DNA from: Pseudomonas parafulva
GTDB taxonomy: Bacteria > Pseudomonadota > Gammaproteobacteria > Pseudomonadales > Pseudomonadaceae
DNA length: 64,000 bases
Reading direction: 5' to 3'
Assembly (NCBI RefSeq): GCF_000800255.1
Contig: NZ_CP009747.1
Span: 4,960,001 to 5,024,000 of the forward strand
Shown here piece by piece: positions 8,193 through 17,108 of this stretch. The position numbers were made by a program, and so were the translations under genes. Numbering within the stretch: position 1 is the first letter of the stretch; every line of letters begins with the position of its first letter. The notes under the pieces were generated by a model, which saw nothing but the letters and a program-made list of their open reading frames with translations, did no database searches and had not been told where the DNA came from.

Positions 8193-9679
8193 CAGTCGAT
8201 TACCCGTCCCTTGAGGGCGAACAGACCTTGCGGGCGCTTCTGGATGAACAGAATGATCAGCGCAAGGATGAGGATCTTGCCGAGCACCGCACCGATCTGC
8301 GGTTCCAGCAGCTTGTTGGCGATGCCCAGACCGAAGGCCGCCCAGAGGCTGCCGGCCAGTTGCCCGACGCCACCGAGCACCACCACCAGGAAGGAGTCGA
8401 TGATGTAGCTCTGGCCCAGGTCCGGGCCGACGTTGCCGACCTGGCTCAGGGCCACGCCACCGAGGCCGGCGATGCCCGAACCGAGGCCGAAGGCGAGCAT
8501 GTCCACGCGGCCGGTGGACACCCCGCAGCACGCCGCCATGTTGCGGTTCTGGGTGACGGCACGCACGTTCAGCCCCAGCCGCGTGCGGTTGAGCAGCAGC
8601 CAGGTGAGCAGCACCACGGCCAGGGCGAAGCCGATGATCACCAGGCGGTTGTACGGCAGCACCAGGTTCGGCAGCACCTGCACGCCGCCGGACAGCCAGG
8701 CCGGATTGCTCACTTCGACGTTCTGCGCGCCGAACAGCAGGCGTACCGCCTGGATCAGGATCAGGCTGATGCCCCAGGTGGCCAGCAGGGTTTCCAGGGG
8801 GCGGCCATAGAGGTGGCGGATGACCGTGCGCTCCAGCGCCATGCCGACCCCGGCGCTGATGGCGAAGGCCACCGGCAGGGCGATCAGCGGATAGAACTCC
8901 AGGGCGCCGGGGGCATAGCGCTGCACCAGCACCTGAACCAGGTAGGTGCTGTAGGCGCCGAGCATGAGCATTTCGCCGTGGGCCATGTTGATCACCCCGA
9001 GCAGGCCGAAGGTGATGGCCAGGCCCAGCGCCGCCAGCAGTAGGATCGAGCCCAGCGACAGGCCGCTGAAGGCCTGACCGAGCAGTTCGCCGATCAACAG
9101 CTTGCGTTGCACCTGGGCCAGGCTGGTTTCGGCGGCGGTGCGCACGCCCGGATCGCTTTCCGCACCGGGTTGCAGCAGTGCTTCGAGGCGGGTGCGGGCC
9201 AGCGGGTCGCCTGTCTCGCCAAGCAGGCGCACGGCGGCCAGACGCACGCGCGGTTCGCTGGCGCCCAGTTGCAGGTTGGCCAAGGCCAGGCCCAGCGCGG
9301 CGTGCACCGCCGGGTCGGACTCCTGGGCGAAAGCGCGGTCGAGCGTTGCCATCTGCGCCGGTTGCGCGCTTTTCTGCAGTTGCTGGGCCGCGCCCAGGCG
9401 CACACGGCTGTCGCCTGCGGACAATTGGTGGCTGGCCAGGGCGTTGTCGATCAGGCCGCGCAAGCGGTTGTTCAGGCGCACCTTGCGCGTGTCATCGGCG
9501 GCAATGCGGCCTTCGCGCAGGTTTTCCAGCAGCGCCAGGCGCGCAGGGTCCGGCTGCGCGGCCCAGCGTTCGAGCAGGTTGGCCTGCTCGGCAGGCTTGG
9601 CGGCGAGGAAGAATTCGCCCTCGCTGGCCTCGGCTACCAGCGGCAGGAGCAGTAACAGCGTCAGCAGCAGTCTGAGCAT
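8192..9679 (-). CDS. urtB: Urea ABC transporter permease UrtB
   Basis: This 495-residue protein has a signal-like N-terminus (MLRLLLTLLLLLPLVAEASEG) and a periplasmic, helical-repeat-like region of about 180 residues. A LivH-type permease domain follows, with GVINMAHGEMLMLGAY near its start and TQNRNMAACCGVSTGRVDMLAFGLGSGIAG in the coupling region. The extended N-terminus is characteristic of UrtB relative to LivH. The ATG at 9679 is chosen over one at 9712 because it begins the signal-like segment and has AGGA upstream, while the upstream ATG lies in a REP sequence. Confidence 0.91.
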   Translation of the reverse strand: MLRLLLTLLLLLPLVAEASEGEFFLAAKPAEQANLLERWAAQPDPARLALLENLREGRIAADDTRKVRLNNRLRGLIDNALASHQLSAGDSRVRLGAAQQLQKSAQPAQMATLDRAFAQESDPAVHAALGLALANLQLGASEPRVRLAAVRLLGETGDPLARTRLEALLQPGAESDPGVRTAAETSLAQVQRKLLIGELLGQAFSGLSLGSILLLAALGLAITFGLLGVINMAHGEMLMLGAYSTYLVQVLVQRYAPGALEFYPLIALPVAFAISAGVGMALERTVIRHLYGRPLETLLATWGISLILIQAVRLLFGAQNVEVSNPAWLSGGVQVLPNLVLPYNRLVIIGFALAVVLLTWLLLNRTRLGLNVRAVTQNRNMAACCGVSTGRVDMLAFGLGSGIAGLGGVALSQVGNVGPDLGQSYIIDSFLVVVLGGVGQLAGSLWAAFGLGIANKLLEPQIGAVLGKILILALIILFIQKRPQGLFALKGRVID

Positions 9680-9710
9680 GTGGGCAGTCCTGGATATCGG
9701 AGGTGGATTC

Positions 9711-9800
9711 ATCGCGGGGCAAGCCCGCTCCCACCGGGGCTGTGTAACCCCATGTTCATGGGGTCACGCGGCTGTTGTGGGGGCGGGCTCGTCGCGCGAT
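9711..9800. repeat. REP palindromes and hairpin between urtA and urtB
   Basis: Two inverted REP-like segments (near 9711-9734 and 9776-9800) flank a perfect hairpin at 9747-9764 (ACCCCATG, TT, CATGGGGT). Such a structure after the binding-protein gene often protects or attenuates the message, so that urtA is expressed above the downstream membrane genes. That role is inferred. Confidence 0.65.
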
Positions 9801-9826
9801 TGGGCGCGCCGCGCGGCCCCCTGCAC

Positions 9827-11092
9827 TCAGTTGCCTTTCACCGCATGGTCAGGCCGCTTGTCGTTGCCCGGAATGAACGGGCTCCAAGGCTGCGCGCGCA
9901 GTGGCTGTTCGGTCTCCCAGACCACGCTGAACTGCCCGTCGTCCTGGATCTCGCCGATCATCACCGGCTTGTGCAGGTGGTGGTTGGTCTTGTCCATGGT
10001 CAGGGTGAAGCCCGACGGCGCCTGGAAGGTCTGCCCGGCCAGCGCTTCGCGCACCTTGTCCACATCGGTGGACTTGGCTTTTTCCGCTGCCTGCGCCCAC
10101 ATGTGGATGCCCACGTAGGTGGCTTCCATCGGATCGTTGGTCACCGCCTTGTCGGCGCCGGGCAGGCCCTTGGCCTTGGCATAGGCCTTCCAGTCAGCCA
10201 CGAACTTCCGGTTGACCGGGTTATCCACCGACTCGAAGTAGTTCCAGGCCGCCAGGTGACCGACCAGCGGCTTGGTGTCGATGCCGCGCAACTCTTCTTC
10301 ACCCACCGAGAACGCCACCACCGGCACATCGGTGGCCTTCAGGCCCTGGTTGGCCAGTTCCTTGTAGAAGGGCACGTTGGAGTCGCCGTTGACCGTGGAG
10401 ATCACGGCCGTCTTGCCGCCAGCGGAGAACTTCTTGATGTTGGCGACGATGGTCTGGTAATCGGCGTGGCCGAACGGGGTGTACACCTCTTCGATGTCCT
10501 TGTCGGCCACGCCTTTGCTGTGCAGGAAGGCGCGCAGGATCTTGTTGGTGGTGCGCGGATACACGTAGTCGGTGCCCAGCAGGAAGAAGCGCTTGGCGCT
10601 GCCGCCGTCTTCGCTCATCACATATTCAACCGCTGGGATCGCTTGCTGGTTAGGCGCCGCACCGGTGTAGAAGACGTTTGGCGACATCTCTTCACCCTCG
10701 TACTGCACCGGGTAGAACAGCAGCCCGTTGAGTTCCTCGAACACCGGCAGCACGGACTTGCGCGACACCGACGTCCAGCAGCCGAACACCACCGCGACCT
10801 TGTCCTGGGTCAGCAACTGGCGGCTCTTCTCGGCGAACAGCGGCCAGTTGGACGCAGGGTCTACCACCACAGGTTCGAGCATCTTGCCGTTGACCCCGCC
10901 CTTGGCGTTGATCTCGTCGATGGTCATCAGCGCCATGTCCTTGAGCGACGTCTCGGAGATGGCCATGGTGCCGGACAGCGAATGCAGGATGCCGACCTTG
11001 ATGGTCTCGGCGGCCTGGAGGCTCCAGCTCAGGCCCATGGCCGCGAGCGATGCGCTGAGGGTAAAGGCCTTGATCAGACTGCGACGCTTCAT
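9827..11092 (-). CDS. urtA: Urea-binding periplasmic protein UrtA
   Basis: This 421-residue type-I periplasmic binding protein begins with the signal peptide MKRRSLIKAFTLSASLAAMGLSWSLQA, whose twin Arg may point to Tat export. The mature protein starts AETIKVGILHSLSGTMAISE, the typical UrtA/AmiC entry. Conserved stretches VVFGCWTSVSRKSVLPVFEE and VYPRTTNKILRAFL match urea-binding proteins. It is first gene of the urt operon and is preceded by a sigma-54 promoter and an NtrC palindrome, so nitrogen limitation is the likely inducer. Confidence 0.94.
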   Translation of the reverse strand: MKRRSLIKAFTLSASLAAMGLSWSLQAAETIKVGILHSLSGTMAISETSLKDMALMTIDEINAKGGVNGKMLEPVVVDPASNWPLFAEKSRQLLTQDKVAVVFGCWTSVSRKSVLPVFEELNGLLFYPVQYEGEEMSPNVFYTGAAPNQQAIPAVEYVMSEDGGSAKRFFLLGTDYVYPRTTNKILRAFLHSKGVADKDIEEVYTPFGHADYQTIVANIKKFSAGGKTAVISTVNGDSNVPFYKELANQGLKATDVPVVAFSVGEEELRGIDTKPLVGHLAAWNYFESVDNPVNRKFVADWKAYAKAKGLPGADKAVTNDPMEATYVGIHMWAQAAEKAKSTDVDKVREALAGQTFQAPSGFTLTMDKTNHHLHKPVMIGEIQDDGQFSVVWETEQPLRAQPWSPFIPGNDKRPDHAVKGN

Positions 11093-11137
11093 GTGCTCTC
11101 TCCGCTGCGTTGTTGTGGTGTTGGCGCAGGGGAGACT

Positions 11138-11152
11138 GCAAAGGCTGTGCCG
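11138..11152 (-). promoter_or_regulatory. Sigma-54 promoter of the urt operon
   Basis: Read on the minus strand the site is CGGCAC-N5-TTGC, matching the -24/-12 consensus (TGGCAC-N5-TTGC) except at the first base. It lies about 45 bases before the urtA ATG. Confidence 0.75.
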
Positions 11153-11217
11153 TGGTGCGCAAAGGCACGCGGCAGACGGGCTGTGCTTCGGGGCGGGGCG
11201 TAGGCGGGGGCGAGGTT

Positions 11218-11253
11218 GGTGCTCGCTGGCGAGGGCTGCACCGAGCTGGTGCC
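11218..11253. promoter_or_regulatory. NtrC binding site upstream of urtA
   Basis: A perfect dyad GCACC-N5-GGTGC sits at 11238-11252, matching the NtrC consensus. An extra GGTGC half-site lies at 11218-11222. The dyad is about 90-110 bases upstream of the sigma-54 promoter, a normal enhancer distance. Confidence 0.72.
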
Positions 11254-11267
11254 GGGGCGGGGTGATC

Positions 11268-11286
11268 GGGGCCGCACGGCGGCCCC
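11268..11286 (-). terminator. Terminator-like hairpin after cycA
   Basis: GGGGCCGC and GCGGCCCC form an 8-bp stem with a 3-base loop just after the stop codon of the permease gene. There is no clear T run, so this is a moderate call. Confidence 0.5.
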
Positions 11287-11293
11287 GCGTCAG

Positions 11294-12709
11294 TCAATCG
11301 CGACGCACGGCGCCGCGCGCCTGGCGCTTGCTGCGCACGAACTGGTAAGTCACCGCCAGAATCAGGAACCACAGCGGCGTGACCACCAGCGCCGAGCGGG
11401 TATCGGCCTCCAGGCTCAGCAACACCAGGATGAAGGCGAAGAACGCCAGGCACACGCAGCACATGAAGCGTCCGCCCGGCATCTTGTATTTCGAGGCCTG
11501 GTGCAGGGGCTCACGGTGCTTGCGGTAGCTCAGGTACGACAGCAGGATCAGCGTCCAGACGAACATGAACAGCACCGCCGATACCGTGGTCACCAGGGTG
11601 AAGGCTTCGATCACGTTCGGCACCAGGTAGATCAGCACCGCGCCCAGCAGCAGGCAGGTGCAGGAGAAGTACAGGCCGTTGGCCGGGACGGCGCGGCGCG
11701 ACAGTTTCTCGAACGCCTTCGGCGCGTCACCTTCCTGGGCCAGACCAAAGAGCATGCGGCTGGTGGAGAACACGCCGCTGTTGGCCGAGGACGCCGCCGA
11801 GGTCAGCACCACGAAGTTGATGATGCTCGCCGCTGCCGGCAGGCCGGCCAGCACGAACAGCTCGACGAACGGGCTCTTGCCCGGCACCACGTCGCGCCAT
11901 GGGGTCACGGCCATGATCGCGATCAGTGCCAGCACGTAGAACACGATGATGCGGATCGGGATGGAGTTGATCGCCCGGGGCAAGGTGCGCTCGGGGTTCT
12001 TCGCTTCGGCGGCGGTGGTGCCCACCAGCTCGATGCCGACGAAGGCGAACACGGCGATCTGGAAGCCGGCGAAGAAGCCCATGACCCCATGCGGGAACAT
12101 GCCGGCGTCGTTCCACAGGTTGGCCAGTTGCGCAGTGCGCCCGCTCGGCGAGGTGAAACCGGTGACCACCATGTACAGGCCGGTGGCGACCAGGCCGAGG
12201 ATGGCGATGATCTTGATCAGGGCGAACCAGAACTCCATCTCGCCGAACAGCTTGACCGTGACCAGGTTCAGCGACAGCAGCACCGCCACGCAGGTCAGTG
12301 CCGGTATCCACTGGGGAAGCTCCGGAAACCAGAATTGCGTGTAGGCGGCGATGGCGACCACGTCGGCGATGCCGGTGACCACCCAGCAGAACCAGTAGGT
12401 CCAGCCGGTGAAGTAGCCGGCCCAGGGGCCGAGCAGGTCGGCGGAAAAGTCGATGAACGATTTGTAGTTCAGGTTCGACAGCAGCAGCTCACCCATGGCG
12501 CGCATGACGAAGAACAGCATGAAGCCGATGATCATGTAGACGAAGATGATCGACGGACCGGCCAGGCTGATGGTCTTGCCCGAGCCCATGAACAGGCCGG
12601 TGCCGATGGCGCCGCCGATGGCGATGAGCTGAATGTGGCGGTTGGTCAGGTTGCGTTGCAGATGCTGGTCATCTGTCGGGGAGGGAGAGGTTTGGGTCAT
12701 AGGCTGCAT
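11294..12709 (-). CDS. cycA: Amino-acid permease, CycA type (D-Ser/D-Ala/Gly:H+ symporter)
   Basis: This 471-residue APC-superfamily permease has 12 hydrophobic spans. The AAT-family start RNLTNRHIQLIAIGGAIGTGLFMGSGKTI and the loop NPERTLPRAINSIPIRI are clear, and the whole sequence reads like CycA, which imports D-serine, D-alanine and glycine. An ATG at 12709 is chosen; the longer frame begins with a TTG that has no ribosome site. It lies downstream of urtA's regulatory region but runs as its own unit. Confidence 0.85.
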   Translation of the reverse strand: MQPMTQTSPSPTDDQHLQRNLTNRHIQLIAIGGAIGTGLFMGSGKTISLAGPSIIFVYMIIGFMLFFVMRAMGELLLSNLNYKSFIDFSADLLGPWAGYFTGWTYWFCWVVTGIADVVAIAAYTQFWFPELPQWIPALTCVAVLLSLNLVTVKLFGEMEFWFALIKIIAILGLVATGLYMVVTGFTSPSGRTAQLANLWNDAGMFPHGVMGFFAGFQIAVFAFVGIELVGTTAAEAKNPERTLPRAINSIPIRIIVFYVLALIAIMAVTPWRDVVPGKSPFVELFVLAGLPAAASIINFVVLTSAASSANSGVFSTSRMLFGLAQEGDAPKAFEKLSRRAVPANGLYFSCTCLLLGAVLIYLVPNVIEAFTLVTTVSAVLFMFVWTLILLSYLSYRKHREPLHQASKYKMPGGRFMCCVCLAFFAFILVLLSLEADTRSALVVTPLWFLILAVTYQFVRSKRQARGAVRRD

Positions 12710-12758
12710 TCCATTGAGAGGGTCAGTCTTCTTGTGCAAGCCGAGTAGGCTATCACGG

Positions 12759-12778
12759 GCGCCCCCACGTGGGGGCGC
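12759..12778. terminator. Perfect 20-base GC palindrome
   Basis: GCGCCCCCAC followed directly by GTGGGGGCGC lies between the stop of the lyase-like gene and the start of cycA. It probably ends the lyase transcript, though it lacks a T run and the loop would have to open from the centre. Confidence 0.5.
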
Positions 12779-12819
12779 GTCAGATTGACCGAGTCTTTGG
12801 GGTACAGCTTCCCAGGTGC

Positions 12820-15558
12820 TCAGGTGCGCGACTGCAGGCCGCTGGCGGTCAGTGTCAGCGTCAGACTCTTGCCACGCTGCGCTTCATCGGTAGGCAGGTC
12901 GACCGTGTGGGTGGTGTGTTTGCCGGCCCAGTTCAGGTGCACGACGATGGACTGGCGCTTTTGCGTGAGGTCGGCCAACGTCAGCCGCAGGGTGCTCGCG
13001 TCGCTGTGCTCGGCGATGAACGCCAGCGGTCCGCTGAGCGTCAGTTGCACCTGTTCGAGCTGCACCAGCACCTCGGCATCGGTGAACAGGGTGCCCATCG
13101 CGCCTTGCAGGCCGTGCCCGGTGAGGACATGGGCCGCGTTGCCGAGGGTGCATTGGCCGCTGGGTGGGGCTGGCTGATCGGACCGGCTGATGCTGTAGCA
13201 GTAGTCGCCCAGACCGGATTTCTCGTGTTCGACCCACAGCGAGAACACCGTCCCACGCACGCGCTTGGCAGACCCGTTCCGGTTGATGTCGCTCCAGGCA
13301 CCGGTGCGCGCACTGATGTCCACGGTGACGCGTTGGGTGACGTGCAGGAAACGGTAGACGAAGCCGTCGTGGATCACTTCGGCGATGTCCTCGCTGCTCA
13401 GACGCCCCTGGTCGAGTGTCTGTTGACGGCCATCGCGCAAGCGCACCTGCACCTTTGCGCGCAGCCAGCTCTGGTTGACGGTGGTGCACACCGGGTGCCG
13501 GGTCCTGTTCAGGTTTCCCGCGTTGCCCAGGCAATAGACCTGTTCGCCCACCGCCATCACCGACTTGCGCGCGTCGCTGATGTTACCGCGGGTCAGTTGC
13601 ATCGAGGCCACGCCTGCAGCGCCGTTGCTGACCACGCCAGTGGCATCATGGCTGCCCCAGGCGCCATAGCCCCAGTCGATCAGCGGGAAGGCGAAGTTCG
13701 GCACCTGCTCCACGGTAGTGCCCGGCAATTTCTGCCAGTCCCACAGCGGCTGAATGTTCTTGTATTCCTCGCCGCTCGCCACCGCGAAGTAGCTGCCGCA
13801 GCCCAGGTAATACCCTTTGAGATTCTCGCCGTTGCCGCTCTCGGTACCCACGGTACGGGTCGACACCAGCTTGGCGAACAGCGCGAAGCCAGCAGCGAGG
13901 TGGCTCATGTAGTCGTTGGTCCAATAGGCGCGGTTGCCTTTGAAGGCGCTGCCATCGAAGGGCTGGCCCAGCGCGCGGGCTTTCATCGTGCGCAGCAACT
14001 CCGGATGCTGCGGTGCATCAGCCAGCAGCACGTCACACCACCGGGCCCATGAGCGATGACCTTCCATGCCACGACTGATCGCCCGACCGCACACATGGAA
14101 GTCGTAGAAACCGGACTGGGCGAACCAGCCCAGGCCCTGCACCATGAAGCGCTCGATGTTGCGCACGGACTCGCGCTCCAGCGAGAAGACGCCGGTCAGC
14201 AGCACCTTGAAGGCGAACAGCGTGTTGAGCAGGACGAAGCCGTAGGTGGCTGCGTACAGTTGCGAATAGAGCGCGCCCTCGGGCGCCGGGTTGTGCTGGC
14301 TGAACGAGTGGTCGACGCGTATGCCCTCGCCCTGCTCGGCGCCCGCAAGGCTGACCGGCAGGCACAACCGCGAAACGGTCTGCACCGCCTCGGCCACTTG
14401 GCTCAGGTAACTGTCGTCCTGCTTGATCTTCCAGCCAGCAATGGCCCAGTGCAATTGGATGTAGGCGAAGTCGGCCTGGTTGGCGCCTGTGTAGCCCAGG
14501 CCCGTGTTGGCGGCGGCCTGCAGATAGTCGACCACCCCGCCCAGGCGGCTGCGCTGGGGGCCATCGGCGAGCAGCACCAACCCGGCAGACGCCGCCCTGG
14601 CCAAGCCGATCTGACGATGCCACCAGTTGGTTGTCTGGTAGTTGCTGCTGGCATAGAACACCAGGGCATCGGCGGCGGCCTTCGTGCAGGCCGCGTCAGA
14701 GCAACTGGCCAACAGCCGAGTCCGCTCCAGATGCAGGTACAGTGGATCGACATCGGCTTGGCGGGCCGAGGTCGGATAACGGATGTCGGCGAAGCGTCCG
14801 TTCTGCAAGCCAGCCAGCCATTGGGCGGTTTCTGCTTCATCGGGCTGCAGACGCATGACCTCGCACAGGCGTTGGTAAACCTGCTCGGCGTCCTGCTGCC
14901 AGCTCGAGGAGACCTGCACGCTCAACTGGACGCGCAGGTCCGCGCCGCGTGGCAGCCACAGGCGGTTCAGGCTGCCAGGCGGCTGAGGCTCGATGCGTTG
15001 AGTGGTCGCGTTGCCCAGGCCGATGCGTACCAGGCTACCGCGCTCGTCCAACAAGCTGGCGAGTTTCGCGGGCCAGATCGCGGGATCGCTGCTGTTATTG
15101 TCGAGGGGCAGGTCGATGGTTTCGTGCACAGGGCCTTTGGGGCTGCTTACCACCACGCGTACGGACAGGCCGGGGGCGACCGGCAATTGAGTGTCCACCG
15201 CGCCGACGTCCACCCAGTTGCTCAGGCCCGGATGGGTCGAGAACGCCACGCCATTTGAATTGCGCGGTTTCCACAGTCGATTGCGGTAGCTGCTCCACGG
15301 GGTATCGAACCCACCAGAGGCGTTTTTTTCGCCCGCTCGCAGGGGAGTATTGGCTTTGTTGATGGCTTCGGCGAAATAGTGAGTCCAACTATGCTGATAG
15401 GATTCGTTCTCGTTGGGGACTTTGTAGGGAACGCGCGCCAGCATCTGCCCGGAGTTCGGGTCCAGCAGAAACGCCGTCAGGGTTTCGCCGATTTTCGCAT
15501 GCCCTGCCGAGCTGAGGCTGGCGTCGCCGGCCTGGACCCAGTCATTGTGATCGCTCAT
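12820..15558 (-). CDS. Polysaccharide lyase family 8-like enzyme, no signal peptide
   Basis: This 912-residue protein resembles hyaluronate/chondroitin/xanthan lyases (PL8). Residues of the alpha/alpha-toroid domain are recognisable: NWWHRQIG (311-318), GANQADF with Asn360, DHSFSQH ending in His422, Tyr431 nine residues later (the H-X8-Y spacing of streptococcal hyaluronate lyase), and CGRAISR with Arg492/Arg496. A beta-sandwich region follows (YYLGCGSYFAVASGEEYKNIQPLWDWQKLPGT and onward). The first roughly 220 residues match nothing I recognise. The N-terminus (MSDHNDWVQAGD) has no Sec or lipoprotein signal, although PL8 enzymes normally act outside the cell. GGAGGGG precedes the ATG. The glycan substrate and export route are unknown. 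Confidence 0.75.
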   Translation of the reverse strand: MSDHNDWVQAGDASLSSAGHAKIGETLTAFLLDPNSGQMLARVPYKVPNENESYQHSWTHYFAEAINKANTPLRAGEKNASGGFDTPWSSYRNRLWKPRNSNGVAFSTHPGLSNWVDVGAVDTQLPVAPGLSVRVVVSSPKGPVHETIDLPLDNNSSDPAIWPAKLASLLDERGSLVRIGLGNATTQRIEPQPPGSLNRLWLPRGADLRVQLSVQVSSSWQQDAEQVYQRLCEVMRLQPDEAETAQWLAGLQNGRFADIRYPTSARQADVDPLYLHLERTRLLASCSDAACTKAAADALVFYASSNYQTTNWWHRQIGLARAASAGLVLLADGPQRSRLGGVVDYLQAAANTGLGYTGANQADFAYIQLHWAIAGWKIKQDDSYLSQVAEAVQTVSRLCLPVSLAGAEQGEGIRVDHSFSQHNPAPEGALYSQLYAATYGFVLLNTLFAFKVLLTGVFSLERESVRNIERFMVQGLGWFAQSGFYDFHVCGRAISRGMEGHRSWARWCDVLLADAPQHPELLRTMKARALGQPFDGSAFKGNRAYWTNDYMSHLAAGFALFAKLVSTRTVGTESGNGENLKGYYLGCGSYFAVASGEEYKNIQPLWDWQKLPGTTVEQVPNFAFPLIDWGYGAWGSHDATGVVSNGAAGVASMQLTRGNISDARKSVMAVGEQVYCLGNAGNLNRTRHPVCTTVNQSWLRAKVQVRLRDGRQQTLDQGRLSSEDIAEVIHDGFVYRFLHVTQRVTVDISARTGAWSDINRNGSAKRVRGTVFSLWVEHEKSGLGDYCYSISRSDQPAPPSGQCTLGNAAHVLTGHGLQGAMGTLFTDAEVLVQLEQVQLTLSGPLAFIAEHSDASTLRLTLADLTQKRQSIVVHLNWAGKHTTHTVDLPTDEAQRGKSLTLTLTASGLQSRT

Positions 15559-15673
15559 CGTCCCCTCCTGCCTCGGTTATGGCGACACCCAGGTACGGCG
15601 TCGTGCTCGGTAGGAGCTTCGCAGCGGCCCCAGCACCCCGACAACTAGCAGATTTGTCAGGCGTGGCCGGCAC

Positions 15674-17038
15674 TCAACGTGGCAGCGGTCTGCGGCGGCG
15701 TAACCACAGGCGGTCGGCCAAACCGACCACCAGCATCGACAACCCCACCAGCGGAAACAGCACGCCCAGCAGCGCCATCACCGCCACGGCGGCCTTCCAG
15801 CGTGGCAGGTCATGGCGCAGCGGTGGTGCGCCCAGGCTGCCGCTGGGTTTGCGTTTCCACCACATGACCAGCCCGCTGACCGCGCCCAACAGAATCATCA
15901 AACACACCAGCAGGATGATCGCCTGGTGCACCGGGCCGAACATCCGCCCCTCATGCAGCATCACCCCCAGCTCAGTGGCGCGCGCCGCCGTGCCGTAGTC
16001 CTGCCAGCGCACGTCGGCCAGCACCTGGCCGGTGTACTGGTCCACATGCAGGGTGGCGTCGTGGCGCGGGTCGTCGGCGAACACGGCGATGGTGAAGACG
16101 CCGTCGGCGGTGGTCGGCGCAGTGATGCTGTAGCCGGGCGTCACGCCACGCGCGTCGGCCAGGTCCTGGACTTGCTGCAAACCGATTTGCGGCGCCGCTG
16201 GAGCACTGTGGCCGGTGTGATGTCCCCTATGCTCGGCGTGCGCACCGGACACCGGCATCGGCGTATTTTCCAGGGCCCAGGGCACGGTTTGGCGGTGAGC
16301 GTCGTTGAGCGCACCGGCCTGTTGGTCCGAGGTGGGCACCGTAGTCCACATGGCCGCCGGAAAGCGGTTCCACAGCTCGGCGTATTGCTTGCCCCAGAAG
16401 CCGGTCCAGGTCATGCCGCTGAGCAGCATGAACAGCAGCAGTGCCGATCCCCAGAAGCCGACGACCGCATGCAGGTCGCGCCACAGCAGGCGCCCGCGCG
16501 CCGTCAGGCGTGGCCACAGCACGCCGGCGCCGCTGCGTCCTCGCGGCCACCACAAGTACAGCCCGGACACCACCAGCACGATGCCCCAACCCGCCGCCAG
16601 TTCCACCAGACGGTCGCCCAGGGTGCCGATCATCAGTTCGCCGTGCAGGGCGCGGGCGATGGCTTGCAGGTTGCGCTTGCCGTCCTGGACGCCCAGCACT
16701 TCGGCGCGGTAGGGGTCGACGAACACGTTCAGCTCACGGCCGCCGTCGTGCACCACGAACTGCGCACTGCGCTCGGCGTTCAGCGGCGGCAGGTACTGGC
16801 CGATGTGGCCCTGGGGATAGGCCTGCCGCACCTTGGCCAGCAGCGTGTCGGCGCTCTGGCGCTGCGCGCCGGCCTCGACCACCATCAGGTCGCGGTACAT
16901 CCAGGGGTCGAGCTGCGGCTTGAACAGGTAGACGATCCCGGTGAGCGCCAGCAGGATCATGAACGGTGCGACGAACAGCCCGGCGTAGAAGTGCCAGCGC
17001 CAGGCCAGGTTGTAGAAGGAAGGCTGCGGTTGTTTCAC
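15674..17038 (-). CDS. PepSY-associated transmembrane protein
   Basis: This 454-residue inner-membrane protein of the PepSY_TM (PiuB/FecR-associated) family has four main spans: about residues 15-37, 140-165, 190-215 and 360-382. Two periplasmic PepSY-like regions lie between them (VEAGAQRQSADTLLAKVRQAYPQG and a second around TPGYSITAPTTADG). A His-rich stretch (HAEHRGHHTGHSAP) could bind metal. Such proteins usually accompany TonB receptors and are thought to help siderophore or metal reduction and transport. A GTG start at 17038 is used because GGGAG is well placed. It follows oprC by 70 bases and is probably cotranscribed with it. Confidence 0.82.
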   Translation of the reverse strand: MKQPQPSFYNLAWRWHFYAGLFVAPFMILLALTGIVYLFKPQLDPWMYRDLMVVEAGAQRQSADTLLAKVRQAYPQGHIGQYLPPLNAERSAQFVVHDGGRELNVFVDPYRAEVLGVQDGKRNLQAIARALHGELMIGTLGDRLVELAAGWGIVLVVSGLYLWWPRGRSGAGVLWPRLTARGRLLWRDLHAVVGFWGSALLLFMLLSGMTWTGFWGKQYAELWNRFPAAMWTTVPTSDQQAGALNDAHRQTVPWALENTPMPVSGAHAEHRGHHTGHSAPAAPQIGLQQVQDLADARGVTPGYSITAPTTADGVFTIAVFADDPRHDATLHVDQYTGQVLADVRWQDYGTAARATELGVMLHEGRMFGPVHQAIILLVCLMILLGAVSGLVMWWKRKPSGSLGAPPLRHDLPRWKAAVAVMALLGVLFPLVGLSMLVVGLADRLWLRRRRPLPR

Positions 17039-17108
17039 GGTATCTCCCGTTCGCCCCAGCGGGCGCGGTGTTGGCCGCGTCCGCGGGGTCGATGTCGTTG
17101 TTGTTATG

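Noticed and set aside
9680..9712. Longer start for urtB at 9712
   Set aside because: It lies inside a REP sequence without a ribosome site, while the start at 9679 begins the signal-like segment.
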